A stretch of 64,000 bases of DNA from Flavobacterium caseinilyticum. Lineage in GTDB: Bacteria; Bacteroidota; Bacteroidia; Flavobacteriales; Flavobacteriaceae. Location: positions 496,001-560,000 of the forward strand of contig NZ_SMFM01000002.1 of NCBI RefSeq assembly GCF_004349085.1, in the 5' to 3' direction. The position numbers and the translations under genes are program-made. Shown here piece by piece: positions 1 through 7,745 of the stretch. Positions within the stretch are counted from its first letter, which is position 1; every line of letters begins with the position of its first letter. The notes under the pieces are model-generated. The model did not search any database. It was not told where the DNA came from and saw nothing but the letters and a program-made list of their open reading frames with translations.

Positions 1-480
1 TTCAGCATATTTTATATCTGCAAACTGACTTAAATTTAAATAACCAATGTTTCCTTCCATTATTTTCACCTCTGTAAATCCGTAATTTATTTCGGTCATT
101 TGCATAGCTGTTCTTTTCTCCATTTCTAATCGCTTTTCTTCCGAAACAGCAAGTTTTTCCCGAGCAATACGCTCTGGTTCAAATCGAACTTTTAGGTGCA
201 AATCTTTACTAATACTTTGCAAATCCTCTGTTACAGTTTTAGCGAATTCAACAGGACTTGTAATTTTATTATATGTATCAGATTTTAAATTTTTATCCAA
301 TTGCATTATCATTTTTTTGGATAATTCCAAATCGATATAAGCTACTTCAAGATGAGTTTTAATTGCCAATACAACTTCATTTTTCTCCTTTGTATTCAGT
401 AATCGATTAGTGTCTTGTGCTGTCGTATTTTGCACGGTTACAAATAAAATCAGCAGCATTGTTTTAAGATAGGTTTTCAT
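1..480 (-). CDS. S41-family peptidase, N-terminal fragment (continues beyond window start)
   Basis: Reading the minus strand from an ATG at 480 gives 160 codons open to the window edge, so only the N-terminus is present. It starts with a signal peptide (MKTYLKTMLLILFVTVQNTTAQ), followed by a helical region with motifs such as LEVAYIDLELSKKM and IMQLDKNLKSDTY, then a segment reading EGNIGYLNLSQF. This is the layout of the N-terminal domain plus start of the core in C-terminal-processing (S41, retinoid-binding-protein-like) serine peptidases that are common in Bacteroidota. The catalytic Ser/Lys lie outside the window. It is divergent from the two-component pair at 695. A TATGTTTG element at 513-520 (minus) fits its promoter. 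Exported, probably periplasmic. The family call is moderately sure and the substrate unknown. Confidence 0.65.
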   Translation of the reverse strand, partial: MKTYLKTMLLILFVTVQNTTAQDTNRLLNTKEKNEVVLAIKTHLEVAYIDLELSKKMIMQLDKNLKSDTYNKITSPVEFAKTVTEDLQSISKDLHLKVRFEPERIAREKLAVSEEKRLEMEKRTAMQMTEINYGFTEVKIMEGNIGYLNLSQFADIKYAE

Positions 481-512
481 AATGTTTTCGTTTTACTATA
501 TATAATTTTCAG

Positions 513-520
513 CAAACATA
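513..520 (-). promoter_or_regulatory. -7 promoter element of the S41 peptidase
   Basis: TATGTTTG on the minus strand is a perfect match to the Bacteroidota -7 consensus TAnnTTTG. It lies 33 bases before the ATG at 480, giving a short leader. Confidence 0.5.
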
Positions 521-682
521 TCAGTAAACTAAAACGGGCTAAAATATTTATCATCAACTAGTAAAATATATTCACATACAATATAATTTGTGTTCAAATC
601 CGGTTTAAGCCTAAAAAAGCAGCGTTTGTGCTTCTTTTAAGTGATTTGGTGCAGATTGTACTGGGAAAAAGTCATTTTTTGT

Positions 683-690
683 TAATTTTG
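683..690 (+). promoter_or_regulatory. -7 promoter element directly before the LytS-type kinase; possibly leaderless mRNA
   Basis: TAATTTTG matches TAnnTTTG and ends only 4 bases before the ATG at 695. With the usual distance from this element to the transcription start, the mRNA would begin at or next to the start codon. Confidence 0.5.
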
Positions 691-694
691 ACTC

Positions 695-1831
695 ATGATT
701 GAATTTTTTAAAAAGTACAAAGCCTTTTTGTATGGATTTCTAATCCAAAGGATTGCAGTAGTTGTGCTACTGTATTTTAATATTATTTACATTGACAATT
801 CTGGAACAATAGCGAATATCCTAAGTTTTATTTTTAGCTGGTTTCTAGTCTCCTTACCCATTCATTATTTTTCGTTTTTAAAAAAGCATAAAACCATTTC
901 TCTAAAGTTGCTTGTTCTGCTTTTTGTTTTTTTTGTAATCATTATAAATGATCTGAATTCCAAAATAATTGACAATCCCATAACCTTTATTGGATTAGTT
1001 TGTGTTGTACTATCCTTTTTCGCCATCATAACTCCTTATTATTTCAAAAAGTACGCCTTGATTGTAATGAGTTATTATGGCTTGGTATTGGGTTATTTCT
1101 ACTATCTAAGAGTATATATTAATGATATAAATAGATACTTTCAGCAGGAAAAAGAAATAAAAATCATTTTGACAGCTCCTTTTTTTGTGCTGCTTTTAAC
1201 GTGGTTTTATCAGCAATGGAAATGGATGAAAACAATAGAATCAAAAAAAACAAAAGCAGAATTATCGTTGTTGAAAAGCCAGATCAATCCCCATTTTTTT
1301 TTCAATACTTTAAATAATTTATATGGTTTAGTAATTGAAAAATCTGATGATGCACCAAATGTTATTTTAAAATTATCCGACATAATGCGTTATACTATTT
1401 ATATGGGAAAAGAAGATGTTGTACCTTTAAAAAATGAAATAGAATACTTAACAAACTATATTGAATTGCATAAAATACGATATCAGAAAAGAGTCGATAT
1501 TGTATTTAATCACAGTCGCGAAATTGATTATCAAATTGCGCCTTTACTGTTTATTATTCCGTTGGAAAACGCATTTAAACATGGCGTAGAAAGCATAACC
1601 GAAGATGCTTATATTCATATCAATATAAAAATTGATGCTGGCATACTTTATTTTGATATTGAAAATAACTTCGAAGCAAAAGAAACTTTCCAAACTGCCG
1701 GGATTGGAATACAGAATCTAAAACAGCGATTGAAATTATTATATCCTGATAAACATAAAATCAAAATAGATGTTAAAGATTCTATTTACAAATTAGAACT
1801 TAAAATAGAAATGATATGTTTCGCTATTTAA
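695..1831 (+). CDS. LytS-type sensor histidine kinase (His_kinase family)
   Basis: A 378-residue membrane sensor kinase. Residues about 10-175 hold several hydrophobic segments with little extracytoplasmic loop, so the signal is probably sensed in or at the membrane. The His_kinase domain follows, with phospho-acceptor His200 in QINPHFFFNTLNNLY. The ATPase part has the N-box PLENAFKHG (Asn292) and a glycine box GIGIQNLKQRL. It should autophosphorylate and pass phosphate to the LytTR regulator whose gene overlaps its 3' end by 16 bases, so the two are translationally coupled. The signal is not evident. The same kinase type recurs at 23311-24342 but the sensor halves differ. Confidence 0.9.
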   Translation: MIEFFKKYKAFLYGFLIQRIAVVVLLYFNIIYIDNSGTIANILSFIFSWFLVSLPIHYFSFLKKHKTISLKLLVLLFVFFVIIINDLNSKIIDNPITFIGLVCVVLSFFAIITPYYFKKYALIVMSYYGLVLGYFYYLRVYINDINRYFQQEKEIKIILTAPFFVLLLTWFYQQWKWMKTIESKKTKAELSLLKSQINPHFFFNTLNNLYGLVIEKSDDAPNVILKLSDIMRYTIYMGKEDVVPLKNEIEYLTNYIELHKIRYQKRVDIVFNHSREIDYQIAPLLFIIPLENAFKHGVESITEDAYIHINIKIDAGILYFDIENNFEAKETFQTAGIGIQNLKQRLKLLYPDKHKIKIDVKDSIYKLELKIEMICFAI

Positions 1832-2520
1832 TTATTGATGATGAACCTATTGCCCATCGCATTATTGAAAACTATTGCGAAAATTTACCCTATTTAGAAA
1901 AGAAAGGAAATTGCTATAACGCCTTTGAAGCCTTACAATTTTTGAATGAGGACACTGTCGATTTGCTGTTTTTGGATATTAACATGCCTAAACTATCTGG
2001 TTTTGATTTTTTAAAAACCCTACCCAATTCACCCAAAATAATTGTAACCACAGCCTACAAAGAATTTGCTCTTGAAGGTTATGAACTTAATGTTTCGGAT
2101 TATTTATTGAAACCCTTTAGCTTTGACCGATTTCTAAAAGCCATTAACAAGACATTTGATAGTGCTCAAAATAAAAAAAGTAGTGTTGCATTGCCACCAA
2201 ACGAAACAGAACCAAATATAAATAGCTTTTTTTTAAGAGGTGATAAAAAACACTATCAAATTCATTTTGAAGATTTATTGTTTATAGAAGCTTATGGACA
2301 TTATACCAAAGTATATGTAAAGAATGAAATGATTGTTAGTCCTCAAAAAATTTCTGATTTGGAACAGTTGCTTCCAAAATTTGATTTTATAAGAACCCAT
2401 AAATCTTTTATAGTTGCTAAAAATAAAATCAAACAGATTGAAGGCAACAGGATACTAATAGGTGGATATAAAGTACCAATAGGACAAACCTATAAAGAAA
2501 ATATCATAATGCTTTTTTAA
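1816..2520 (+). CDS. LytTR-family response regulator
   Basis: A 234-residue cytosolic transcription regulator. The N-terminal receiver has the acidic pair Asp8/Asp9, the phospho-acceptor Asp54 in LFLDINMP and Lys99 in YLLKPF. A linker at about 120-135 leads to a C-terminal LytTR DNA-binding domain with the typical FIEAYGHYTKVY strand, a FIRTHKSFIVAKNKI segment and a GGYKVPIGQTY end. LytTR domains bind direct repeats about two helical turns apart. The start overlaps the kinase gene by 16 bases, so it is the cognate regulator. No obvious target lies downstream: the next 850 bases are non-coding, so its targets may be elsewhere. Confidence 0.92.
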   Translation: MFRYLIIDDEPIAHRIIENYCENLPYLEKKGNCYNAFEALQFLNEDTVDLLFLDINMPKLSGFDFLKTLPNSPKIIVTTAYKEFALEGYELNVSDYLLKPFSFDRFLKAINKTFDSAQNKKSSVALPPNETEPNINSFFLRGDKKHYQIHFEDLLFIEAYGHYTKVYVKNEMIVSPQKISDLEQLLPKFDFIRTHKSFIVAKNKIKQIEGNRILIGGYKVPIGQTYKENIIMLF

Positions 2521-2790
2521 TTTCACTCTTAAAAATCATCTTCAGTTAATTATTAATTTAAATATATCCTATTTGACTTTTAGATCTTAATTTTGAATTT
2601 AATAACACATTTAAATTTATCTTATTGATTAACTAATTAATTTTAGTATTGTATAACTTGACAACTCTTACGTACATTTTACTATCAATCCCCAACAGGA
2701 CATCAAAACCAAATTTTGGGAGCCAATCAAAGACAGACCCTACATATAATAAGCCAATATCTTTAAATCCTGCATAAAATGATTTGAAAT

Positions 2791-2808
2791 TTGTCCTGTA
2801 GGGGTCAC
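2791..2808 (+). tRNA. Possible tRNA 3'-end remnant (attachment-site-like)
   Basis: The stretch TTGTCCTGTAGGGGTCAC reads like the 3' half of a tRNA T-arm (CCTGT), a 7-base acceptor strand (AGGGGTC), discriminator A and tail. A rho-independent terminator follows at once, as after many tRNA genes. No complete tRNA can be folded upstream: the T-loop is not canonical and there is no anticodon arm. Integrating elements often leave such 3' ends at their borders. An alternative is that it is only one arm of the inverted repeat with 2688-2701. Confidence 0.3.
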
Positions 2809-2816
2809 ACAACAAA

Positions 2817-2857
2817 AACGGTAAACAGCTATTTAAAAAGCAGTTACCGTTTTTTTT
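2817..2857 (+). terminator. Rho-independent terminator
   Basis: Stem AACGGTAA/TTACCGTT closing a 19-base loop, followed by a run of seven T. An A-run before the stem would let it also act on the minus strand. Confidence 0.7.
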
Positions 2858-3259
2858 ATGGAATTATATGGCCACCATAACATGCCGAATTATTTTTCTA
2901 TAACAAATATATAAATTTATACCCAACTCATATCGTTCGATTGGTGTCAAAAGAATTCGATATAATATTTCCTTTTATTATTCTTGAAGAACAGATGTGC
3001 TTTAAATTTTTCAGCGATTGGTATTAACCCGGCATTTATATTTTCTTAATTATTACAATTAAGAAAGTACTAAAACAAATTTGACCGTTGGAAAAGAAAA
3101 AAAATATTCTTTTTACTGATTTCAAATATTTTATTCATTAATATTACTTTTGACCCGCCACTGGTATAACTGTTTGTAAAGTATATTCGCCTTAAACCAT
3201 TTTTTAAACACCATATAAAACAAAAACACATTTTAATTTATGTATCCGAATGCTAAAAG

Positions 3260-3337
3260 ATGGCGATTGTCGCAGCAGTTATCAGCATTGTAATTTCAAA
3301 AAAAAATCCGCAGTGTGATAAATGTTACTGTAGCTAA
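3260..3337 (+). CDS. Possible 25-residue membrane peptide (doubtful)
   Basis: An ATG at 3260 opens 25 codons: a hydrophobic stretch MAIVAAVISIVIS followed by a polar tail with three cysteines (CDKCYC). The Crp/Fnr-like box of tauE lies inside its 3' end, which argues that it is a fossil or chance rather than an expressed gene, unless it is transcribed from further upstream. No known family recognised. Confidence 0.2.
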   Translation: MAIVAAVISIVISKKNPQCDKCYCS

Positions 3338-3358
3338 AATTTAAACTGACAATATTTG
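3314..3358 (+). promoter_or_regulatory. Crp/Fnr-like operator plus -7 element of tauE
   Basis: Palindrome TGTGA-TAAATG-TTACT at 3314-3329; TTTG of the -7 region ends at 3358. The 45-base span from box to TTTG is the same as at six other promoters in the window. The TA of TAnnTTTG is imperfect here. The ATG at 3378 is 20 bases after it. Confidence 0.75.
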
Positions 3359-3377
3359 CATCATAAAATTTACAATT

Positions 3378-4175
3378 ATGGAATATATCGGTTATTTTGC
3401 GTCAATACTTATTGGCGTTGCATTAGGACTAATTGGAGGTGGCGGAAGCATACTTACAGTACCTGTATTGGTTTATCTATTTGCAATAGAACCCGTGATT
3501 GCAACAGCCTATTCATTATTTATTGTTGGTTTAACCAGTGCGGTCGGAACTGTAGGCTATTTTAAAAAAGGGCTGGTAAACGTCAAAACTGCCATTGTTT
3601 TTGGAATTCCATCCATTGTTGCTGTTTTTGCAACAAGGGCTTTAATAGTACCTGCTATTCCTAAAGAAATATTTTCGATGGGTAATTTCATTCTGACTAA
3701 AGATCTTTTCTTAATGTTGCTTTTTGCGGTAATAATGATTATTGCTTCTTACAGCATGATTAAAAAAGATAAAATAATTGTTGCTGAAGAACCACACGAA
3801 CAAAAATTTAATTACCCGCTTATACTTTTAGAAGGAGCGCTTGTGGGAGTAATCACCGGACTTGTGGGAGCTGGAGGTGGATTCCTAATTATTCCTGCTT
3901 TGGTTATTTTGAGTAAATTACCCATGAAAGAAGCTGTCGGAACGTCTTTAGTAATTATTGCTGCCAAATCCTTAATTGGTTTTTTTGGAGAAGGTGGAGA
4001 AAATGTTATCGATTGGCAATTCCTATTTACAATTTCAGCATTTGCAATTGTTGGGATTTTCATAGGTACGGCGCTGTCTAAAAAAATTGATGGTAATAAA
4101 TTGAAACCAGCCTTTGGATGGTTTGTTTTAGTAATGGGAATGTATATCATAACTAAGGAACTTTTTCTGAAATAA
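3378..4175 (+). CDS. TauE/SafE (TSUP) family permease, likely sulfite/sulfoacetate exporter
   Basis: 265 residues, about eight hydrophobic segments in two homologous halves. Each half opens with the family's glycine motif: GLIGGGGSILTVPVL near residue 18 and GLVGAGGGFLIIPAL near residue 160. TSUP proteins move sulfur-containing organic or inorganic anions across the inner membrane; members beside persulfide dioxygenases (as in the cst operon of Staphylococcus) are taken to export sulfite. Here it is the first gene of the sulfur region, ahead of sqr, with its own Crp/Fnr-like box. The substrate is an inference from context. Confidence 0.85.
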   Translation: MEYIGYFASILIGVALGLIGGGGSILTVPVLVYLFAIEPVIATAYSLFIVGLTSAVGTVGYFKKGLVNVKTAIVFGIPSIVAVFATRALIVPAIPKEIFSMGNFILTKDLFLMLLFAVIMIIASYSMIKKDKIIVAEEPHEQKFNYPLILLEGALVGVITGLVGAGGGFLIIPALVILSKLPMKEAVGTSLVIIAAKSLIGFFGEGGENVIDWQFLFTISAFAIVGIFIGTALSKKIDGNKLKPAFGWFVLVMGMYIITKELFLK

Positions 4176-4182
4176 ATCCTTA

Positions 4183-4227
4183 TGTGACATAAGTCACTAG
4201 AAAAGAATAGAATACGCCGTATTATTG
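4183..4227 (+). promoter_or_regulatory. Crp/Fnr-like operator plus -7 element of sqr
   Basis: Palindrome TGTGA-CATAAG-TCACT at 4183-4198 and TATTATTG at 4220-4227 (one mismatch to TAnnTTTG). Same 45-base geometry as the other sites. It sits just after the tauE stop, so sqr has its own promoter. Confidence 0.85.
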
Positions 4228-4257
4228 GTTGTTTTTATTATCCTAAAAATCTAAAAA

Positions 4258-5532
4258 ATGCCAAACCATTATCAAATACTTGTCATAGGTGGGGGAAATG
4301 CAGGACTTTCTGTAGCCTCGCAATTACTTCGTAAAAAAAGTAATTTAACGATTGGAATCATTGATCCTTCGGAAAAACATTATTATCAACCCGCATGGAC
4401 ACTTGTTGGCGCCGGTATTTTTGATGTCAATAAAACCATTCGAAATGAAAAAGATGTTATCCCAAAAAATACTACTTGGATCAAAGAAACGGTGTCCGAG
4501 TTTATGCCAGCTGAAAACAAAGTAAAATGCCTTACAGGTGATGAATTTACTTATGATTACTTAGTGGTCTGCCCGGGAATTCAATTGGATTGGAGTAAAA
4601 TAAAAGGACTTACAGAAACATTAGGGAAAAATAACATCAGTAGTAACTACTCTTTTCAGTATGCGCCTTATACATGGGAAATGATTGAAAATTTCAAGGG
4701 TGGCACAGCTGTTTTCACAAACCCGTCAACGCCTATTAAATGCGGCGGAGCACCACACAAAATCATGTATTTAGCATGCGATTATTGGCGCAAAAAAGGG
4801 ATTTTAGACAAGTGTGATGTTCATTATATTTCCGGAGCAAGCGTAATATTTGGTGTCAAAGAATATGCGGAAACATTAAAAGAATTAATTTCCAGATATA
4901 ATATTCATGTTCATTATGGTGCTAATGTTACAGCAGTAGATGGTGAAAACAAAACGGTAGAATTTGAAACCAAAGAAATTGATGAAAATCTAAATCAAAA
5001 ACTGTCATCTGAAAATGCAGGCAGTTTCGAAATTACAAAAGATAGCGCGCAGGAAGAACTTAAAAAAGTAACTTTGAAGTTTGATCTATGCCACGTAGTT
5101 CCTCCGCAATCAGCACCCGATTTTATAAAAAACAGCCCTTTGAGAGATCCGCAGAATGTACAAGGATATGTTGAAGTAGACAAAAACACACTGCAGCACA
5201 GCCGTTTTTCTAATGTATTTGCATTAGGTGATTGTATCAATGCGCCTTGTAGTAAAACAGGTGCGGCAATACGAAAACAAGCCCCGGTTGTGGTTGAAAA
5301 CCTTTTGGCAGTTATGGATAAAAAGACCGTTACAGCCCAATATGAAGGATACAGCGCCTGCCCTATTCCTACACAATACGGAAAACTGATGCTGGCTGAA
5401 TTTGATTATACAAATACACCAAAAATGACTTTTCCGATAAATCAGGCAAAACCAAATTGGGCCATGTGGATTCTTAAAACGAAGATTCTGCCATGGCTGT
5501 ATTGGAATAAAATCCTAAAAGGAACTGCCTAA
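4258..5532 (+). CDS. sqr: Sulfide:quinone oxidoreductase, type II (mitochondrial-like)
   Basis: 424 residues, an FAD-dependent oxidoreductase of the membrane face that oxidises sulfide and reduces quinone, leaving sulfane sulfur on an acceptor. The FAD dinucleotide motif is GGGNAGLSVA (residues 11-20) and the second FAD contact is FALGDC near 325. The redox cysteines are recognisable: Cys162 in KCGGAPHKIM and Cys368 in YSACPIPT, the same two contexts as in human SQOR, which marks type II. The C-terminus is rich in Trp (PNWAMWILKTKILPWLYW), fitting the monotopic membrane anchor. It lies between tauE and the persulfide-handling genes; its product should feed the CstB-like enzymes at 7746 and 10052. 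A hairpin terminator follows at 5561. Confidence 0.93.
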   Translation: MPNHYQILVIGGGNAGLSVASQLLRKKSNLTIGIIDPSEKHYYQPAWTLVGAGIFDVNKTIRNEKDVIPKNTTWIKETVSEFMPAENKVKCLTGDEFTYDYLVVCPGIQLDWSKIKGLTETLGKNNISSNYSFQYAPYTWEMIENFKGGTAVFTNPSTPIKCGGAPHKIMYLACDYWRKKGILDKCDVHYISGASVIFGVKEYAETLKELISRYNIHVHYGANVTAVDGENKTVEFETKEIDENLNQKLSSENAGSFEITKDSAQEELKKVTLKFDLCHVVPPQSAPDFIKNSPLRDPQNVQGYVEVDKNTLQHSRFSNVFALGDCINAPCSKTGAAIRKQAPVVVENLLAVMDKKTVTAQYEGYSACPIPTQYGKLMLAEFDYTNTPKMTFPINQAKPNWAMWILKTKILPWLYWNKILKGTA

Positions 5533-5560
5533 CCATTAATACCTAGATTTTTAATTTGTT

Positions 5561-5594
5561 ATCCCTTTCATGTCAAACTGAAAGGGATTTTTTT
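5561..5594 (+). terminator. Rho-independent terminator after sqr
   Basis: Stem ATCCCTTTCA/TGAAAGGGAT, loop of 8, then a T-run. The stop of the minus-strand ORF 5573-5890 lies inside the hairpin. Confidence 0.85.
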
Positions 5595-5890
5595 ATTTTA
5601 ACAAATGCGGCATCATAACACCTAGCGGAGATGATAAATGATTGAAATTTATAGAATGAATAGGGACTCACAATTACCCAAAACAGTAGTACTGAACTTG
5701 CCATGACTTCCAACCATGATTTTGCAAAAGCCAGCAAAAGAATTATTGATATAACTGATAGTATTACTTTAAAAAAAATATTGTTTGTACCAAAACAGAT
5801 AAAACAACACGCATTTACCAAGATAAAACCATCTATTTTCATATAAAAAATTATAAAAGTACTAAAAATCGATCCTGTTTCGAAATTCAT
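5573..5890 (-). CDS. Small hydrophobic membrane protein, unknown
   Basis: 105 codons on the minus strand, convergent with sqr. The product has about three membrane segments (around residues 8-35, 38-57 and 63-80), scattered cysteines and a basic C-terminus. I do not recognise the family. In favour: it is hydrophobic over most of its length, has an ATG after an AT-rich leader, and no gene lies on the other strand. Against: its stop falls inside the sqr terminator hairpin and codon use is unremarkable. No Crp/Fnr-like box precedes it. Confidence 0.4.
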   Translation of the reverse strand: MNFETGSIFSTFIIFYMKIDGFILVNACCFICFGTNNIFFKVILSVISIILLLAFAKSWLEVMASSVLLFWVIVSPYSFYKFQSFIISARCYDAAFVKIKKSLSV

Positions 5891-6147
5891 ATTTGATTAT
5901 TTATTTTATAATCAATTGAAAATAAACATATTATATTTTTTATTATTTATAGAATATTCCTAAATTAGTAGTTTAAAAACAGGATTAACTTAATCTATTC
6001 AATTGGTTTTAAGACAATTATTTCTTAATCCAAATTCCCATATATCATGAATTTTTGTTTTGTTAAAAATTCTATTTTTTGAGTAACTGCTAGCAAACAT
6101 TTAAAATAATTAATAACTGCAATTAAATTAACTTAACAATAAGTAAA

Positions 6148-6531
6148 ATGGAAACTAAAAAAACAATAGATCAGTTGCACGAAGAACATAAAACGTGGTT
6201 AAACAAACTTCTGTTTTACAAAGATGAACTTGTAATAATGGCGAAACGAATAAATGAAGTGGCCGAAAAAAATACTTCAACGGAGCTCCATTCCTTATGT
6301 GATCATTTTCGTAATCAGCTAATCATTCAAAAAGAACAGATTGATATCTTAAATCATGATATCAAAAGTCACGAATCATATCTTGAAGCAACAATGCGAA
6401 AAAATATTGGAGATATTGAACACGAGAATTTTACAGATCATAAAAAACACCGGGAAAGTATCGTCATTTTTGAAAAATTATTCAAAGAGTTAAGAGAAGA
6501 ACTGATTCATTTTCTGTCCAAATGGATGTAA
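6148..6531 (+). CDS. Hypothetical helical cytosolic protein
   Basis: 127 residues, no signal peptide or membrane segment, no cysteine apart from one in SLCDHF, rich in Glu, Lys, His and Ile with a heptad-like pattern over nearly its whole length, so an all-helical bundle or coiled coil is expected. Several His/Glu pairs (HEEHKTW, DHFRNQ, HDIKSHESY, HKKHRES) are spaced like metal-binding four-helix bundles, but I see no haemerythrin signature and do not assign one. It stands alone between sqr and the peroxiredoxin, in the same orientation. Function unknown. Confidence 0.65.
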   Translation: METKKTIDQLHEEHKTWLNKLLFYKDELVIMAKRINEVAEKNTSTELHSLCDHFRNQLIIQKEQIDILNHDIKSHESYLEATMRKNIGDIEHENFTDHKKHRESIVIFEKLFKELREELIHFLSKWM

Positions 6532-6873
6532 TGCGTTAAACTATCTTTCTAAACACCTTTTTTCTGATATGAAATAACACATTTAAAATGGATTTCGCAT
6601 TTTAAGTAGCGCTATCAAGCTGCACTTGAAAAAAACATCGATATTTAATGTACTCACAGGAACAACGGTAGTAGATTTATTAGTTTCAAAATATGGTATA
6701 GGGAAGAATAATGCCTGTTTGAAAAATCGATATTAAGAAGGAATATAAAATCCATTAAAAATGTAATTATTTCTTGATTTATAAACATAAATTTTTCTTC
6801 TCTGAAAAGTAATAAATATCATGTAGCAGTTTCTGAAACACAATTAAATTTGAACGACTAAATTTATAATATC
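6532..6873. other. Intergenic region before the peroxiredoxin; weak operator candidate
   Basis: 342 bases without a gene. The only feature I can support is a perfect TAnnTTTG element (TAAATTTG, 6845-6852) 22 bases before the peroxiredoxin ATG. At exactly the offset used by the other sulfur promoters lies AGTAA-TAAATA-TCATG (6808-6823), which keeps 6 of 10 consensus bases. It could be a weak or decayed copy of the same operator. Confidence 0.4.
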
Positions 6874-7518
6874 ATGGAAAACAAAGTGTATTCAATGCCA
6901 AGAATTGGTGATATGGCACCGGATTTTGAAGCGGTGACAACCACAGGAAAATTACAATTTTCAGAGTATAATAGAGGAAGCTGGGTAGTGTTTTTTTCGC
7001 ATCCTGCCGATTTTACACCTGTCTGCACAACAGAATTGAGTGGTTTCGCAATAGAAAAAAACTTTTTCGCAGAACACAACACCAAACTGATGGGTTTGAG
7101 CATCGATAGTATACATTCACACATTGCATGGGTAAATGCAGTTCAAGAAAAAACAGGTGTTTTATTTGAATTTCCTATAGTGGCAGATATTAGCATGGAG
7201 GTGGCAAAATTGTATGGGATGTTACAACCCGGAGAAAGTGAAACCGCCGCCGTACGAGCTGTTTTCATAATTGATCCGGAAGGAAAAGTTCGTTTAATCA
7301 TGTATTATCCCCTTAATGTTGGTAGGAATATGGCAGAGATCAAACGCGTTTTGCTGGCTTTACAAACTTCCGATGAGCATAAAGTAGCAATACCTCTTGA
7401 TTGGCAACCGGGTGATAAAGTAATTATTCCGGCTCCAAAAACAGTGGAAGCTTTAACAGAAAGAAAGAATAGTGATTTAGAAATGGTGGATTGGTATTTA
7501 GCTAAAAAATCACTGTAA
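6874..7518 (+). CDS. 1-Cys peroxiredoxin (Prx6 type)
   Basis: 214 residues, cytosolic. It reduces peroxides (and probably polysulfides or persulfides in this context) through a peroxidatic cysteine. Cys51 sits in the family motif HPADFTPVCTTE and is the only cysteine in the protein, so no resolving cysteine exists and an external thiol must regenerate it. The long C-terminal dimerisation part (DWQPGDKVIIPAP ... DWYLAKKSL) is that of Prx6; in many archaeal relatives this end has a CxxxxxC pair, absent here. It lies in the sulfur region and its promoter has a weak version of the regional operator. A terminator follows at 7541. Confidence 0.9.
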   Translation: MENKVYSMPRIGDMAPDFEAVTTTGKLQFSEYNRGSWVVFFSHPADFTPVCTTELSGFAIEKNFFAEHNTKLMGLSIDSIHSHIAWVNAVQEKTGVLFEFPIVADISMEVAKLYGMLQPGESETAAVRAVFIIDPEGKVRLIMYYPLNVGRNMAEIKRVLLALQTSDEHKVAIPLDWQPGDKVIIPAPKTVEALTERKNSDLEMVDWYLAKKSL

Positions 7519-7540
7519 AAGATTATTATGTTTTCGATTT

Positions 7541-7566
7541 AGACCATCCTTGTGATGGTCTTTTTG
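7541..7566 (+). terminator. Rho-independent terminator after the peroxiredoxin
   Basis: Stem AGACCATC/GATGGTCT, 5-base loop, followed by T-run. Confidence 0.85.
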
Positions 7567-7604
7567 TATATCAAAAACAAAAGAACTGATATTTAATTTG
7601 TCTG

Positions 7605-7620
7605 TGTGACTTTTGTCACA
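7605..7620 (+). promoter_or_regulatory. Upstream auxiliary Crp/Fnr-like box
   Basis: TGTGA-CTTTTG-TCACA, the only perfect palindromic half-site pair in the set. It lies 48 bp upstream of the promoter-proximal box of the same gene and has no -7 element at the expected offset, so it would be a second binding site on the same face rather than a separate promoter. Confidence 0.75.
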
Positions 7621-7652
7621 TACTATATTTACTGATAAAAAAGTTGTTTTAC

Positions 7653-7697
7653 CATGATAATTGTCACATTAGATTACACATGTGACCTATAAATTTG
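7653..7697 (+). promoter_or_regulatory. Crp/Fnr-like operator plus -7 element of the first CstB-like gene
   Basis: CATGA-TAATTG-TCACA at 7653-7668 and a perfect TAAATTTG at 7690-7697. Box-to-TTTG span is 45 bases, as elsewhere. The TTG at 7695 that could be read as a start codon is part of this -7 element, which rules it out as a start. Confidence 0.8.
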
Positions 7698-7745
7698 TCT
7701 CGAAATAATTTACATAAACGTACTATTAATTTAAAACACATTATT

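Larger units (their letters stand above)
2521..3259. other. Non-coding strip with gene or tRNA remnants; possible island edge
   Basis: No convincing gene. A minus-strand reading frame of 60 codons (2633-2815) has no recognisable domain and ends in a LYNTKIN tail; it may be a gene remnant or chance. At 2791-2808 there is a tRNA 3'-end-like stretch, followed by a terminator at 2817-2857. The arms ATCCCCAACAGGAC (2688-2701) and GTCCTGTAGGGGTC (2793-2806) are imperfect inverted repeats, so the tRNA reading is not the only one. The rest (2860-3259) is AT-rich with no clear feature. Confidence 0.4.

Noticed and set aside
2633..2815. 60-codon minus-strand frame
   Set aside because: It reads through the tRNA-like 3' end and inverted repeat and has no recognisable domain; kept only as a possible remnant within the non-coding strip.
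3356..3565. Alternative frame at the start of tauE
   Set aside because: Cys/Arg/Trp-rich out-of-frame reading of the TauE N-terminus.
3812..4150. Minus-strand 112-codon frame inside tauE
   Set aside because: Shadow of the TauE repeat; composition rich in Pro/Ile/Thr without a known fold.
7695..7745. TTG start for the first CstB-like gene
   Set aside because: The TTG is the end of the perfect -7 element TAAATTTG, so it is not transcribed as a start codon; ATG 7746 fits the family start.
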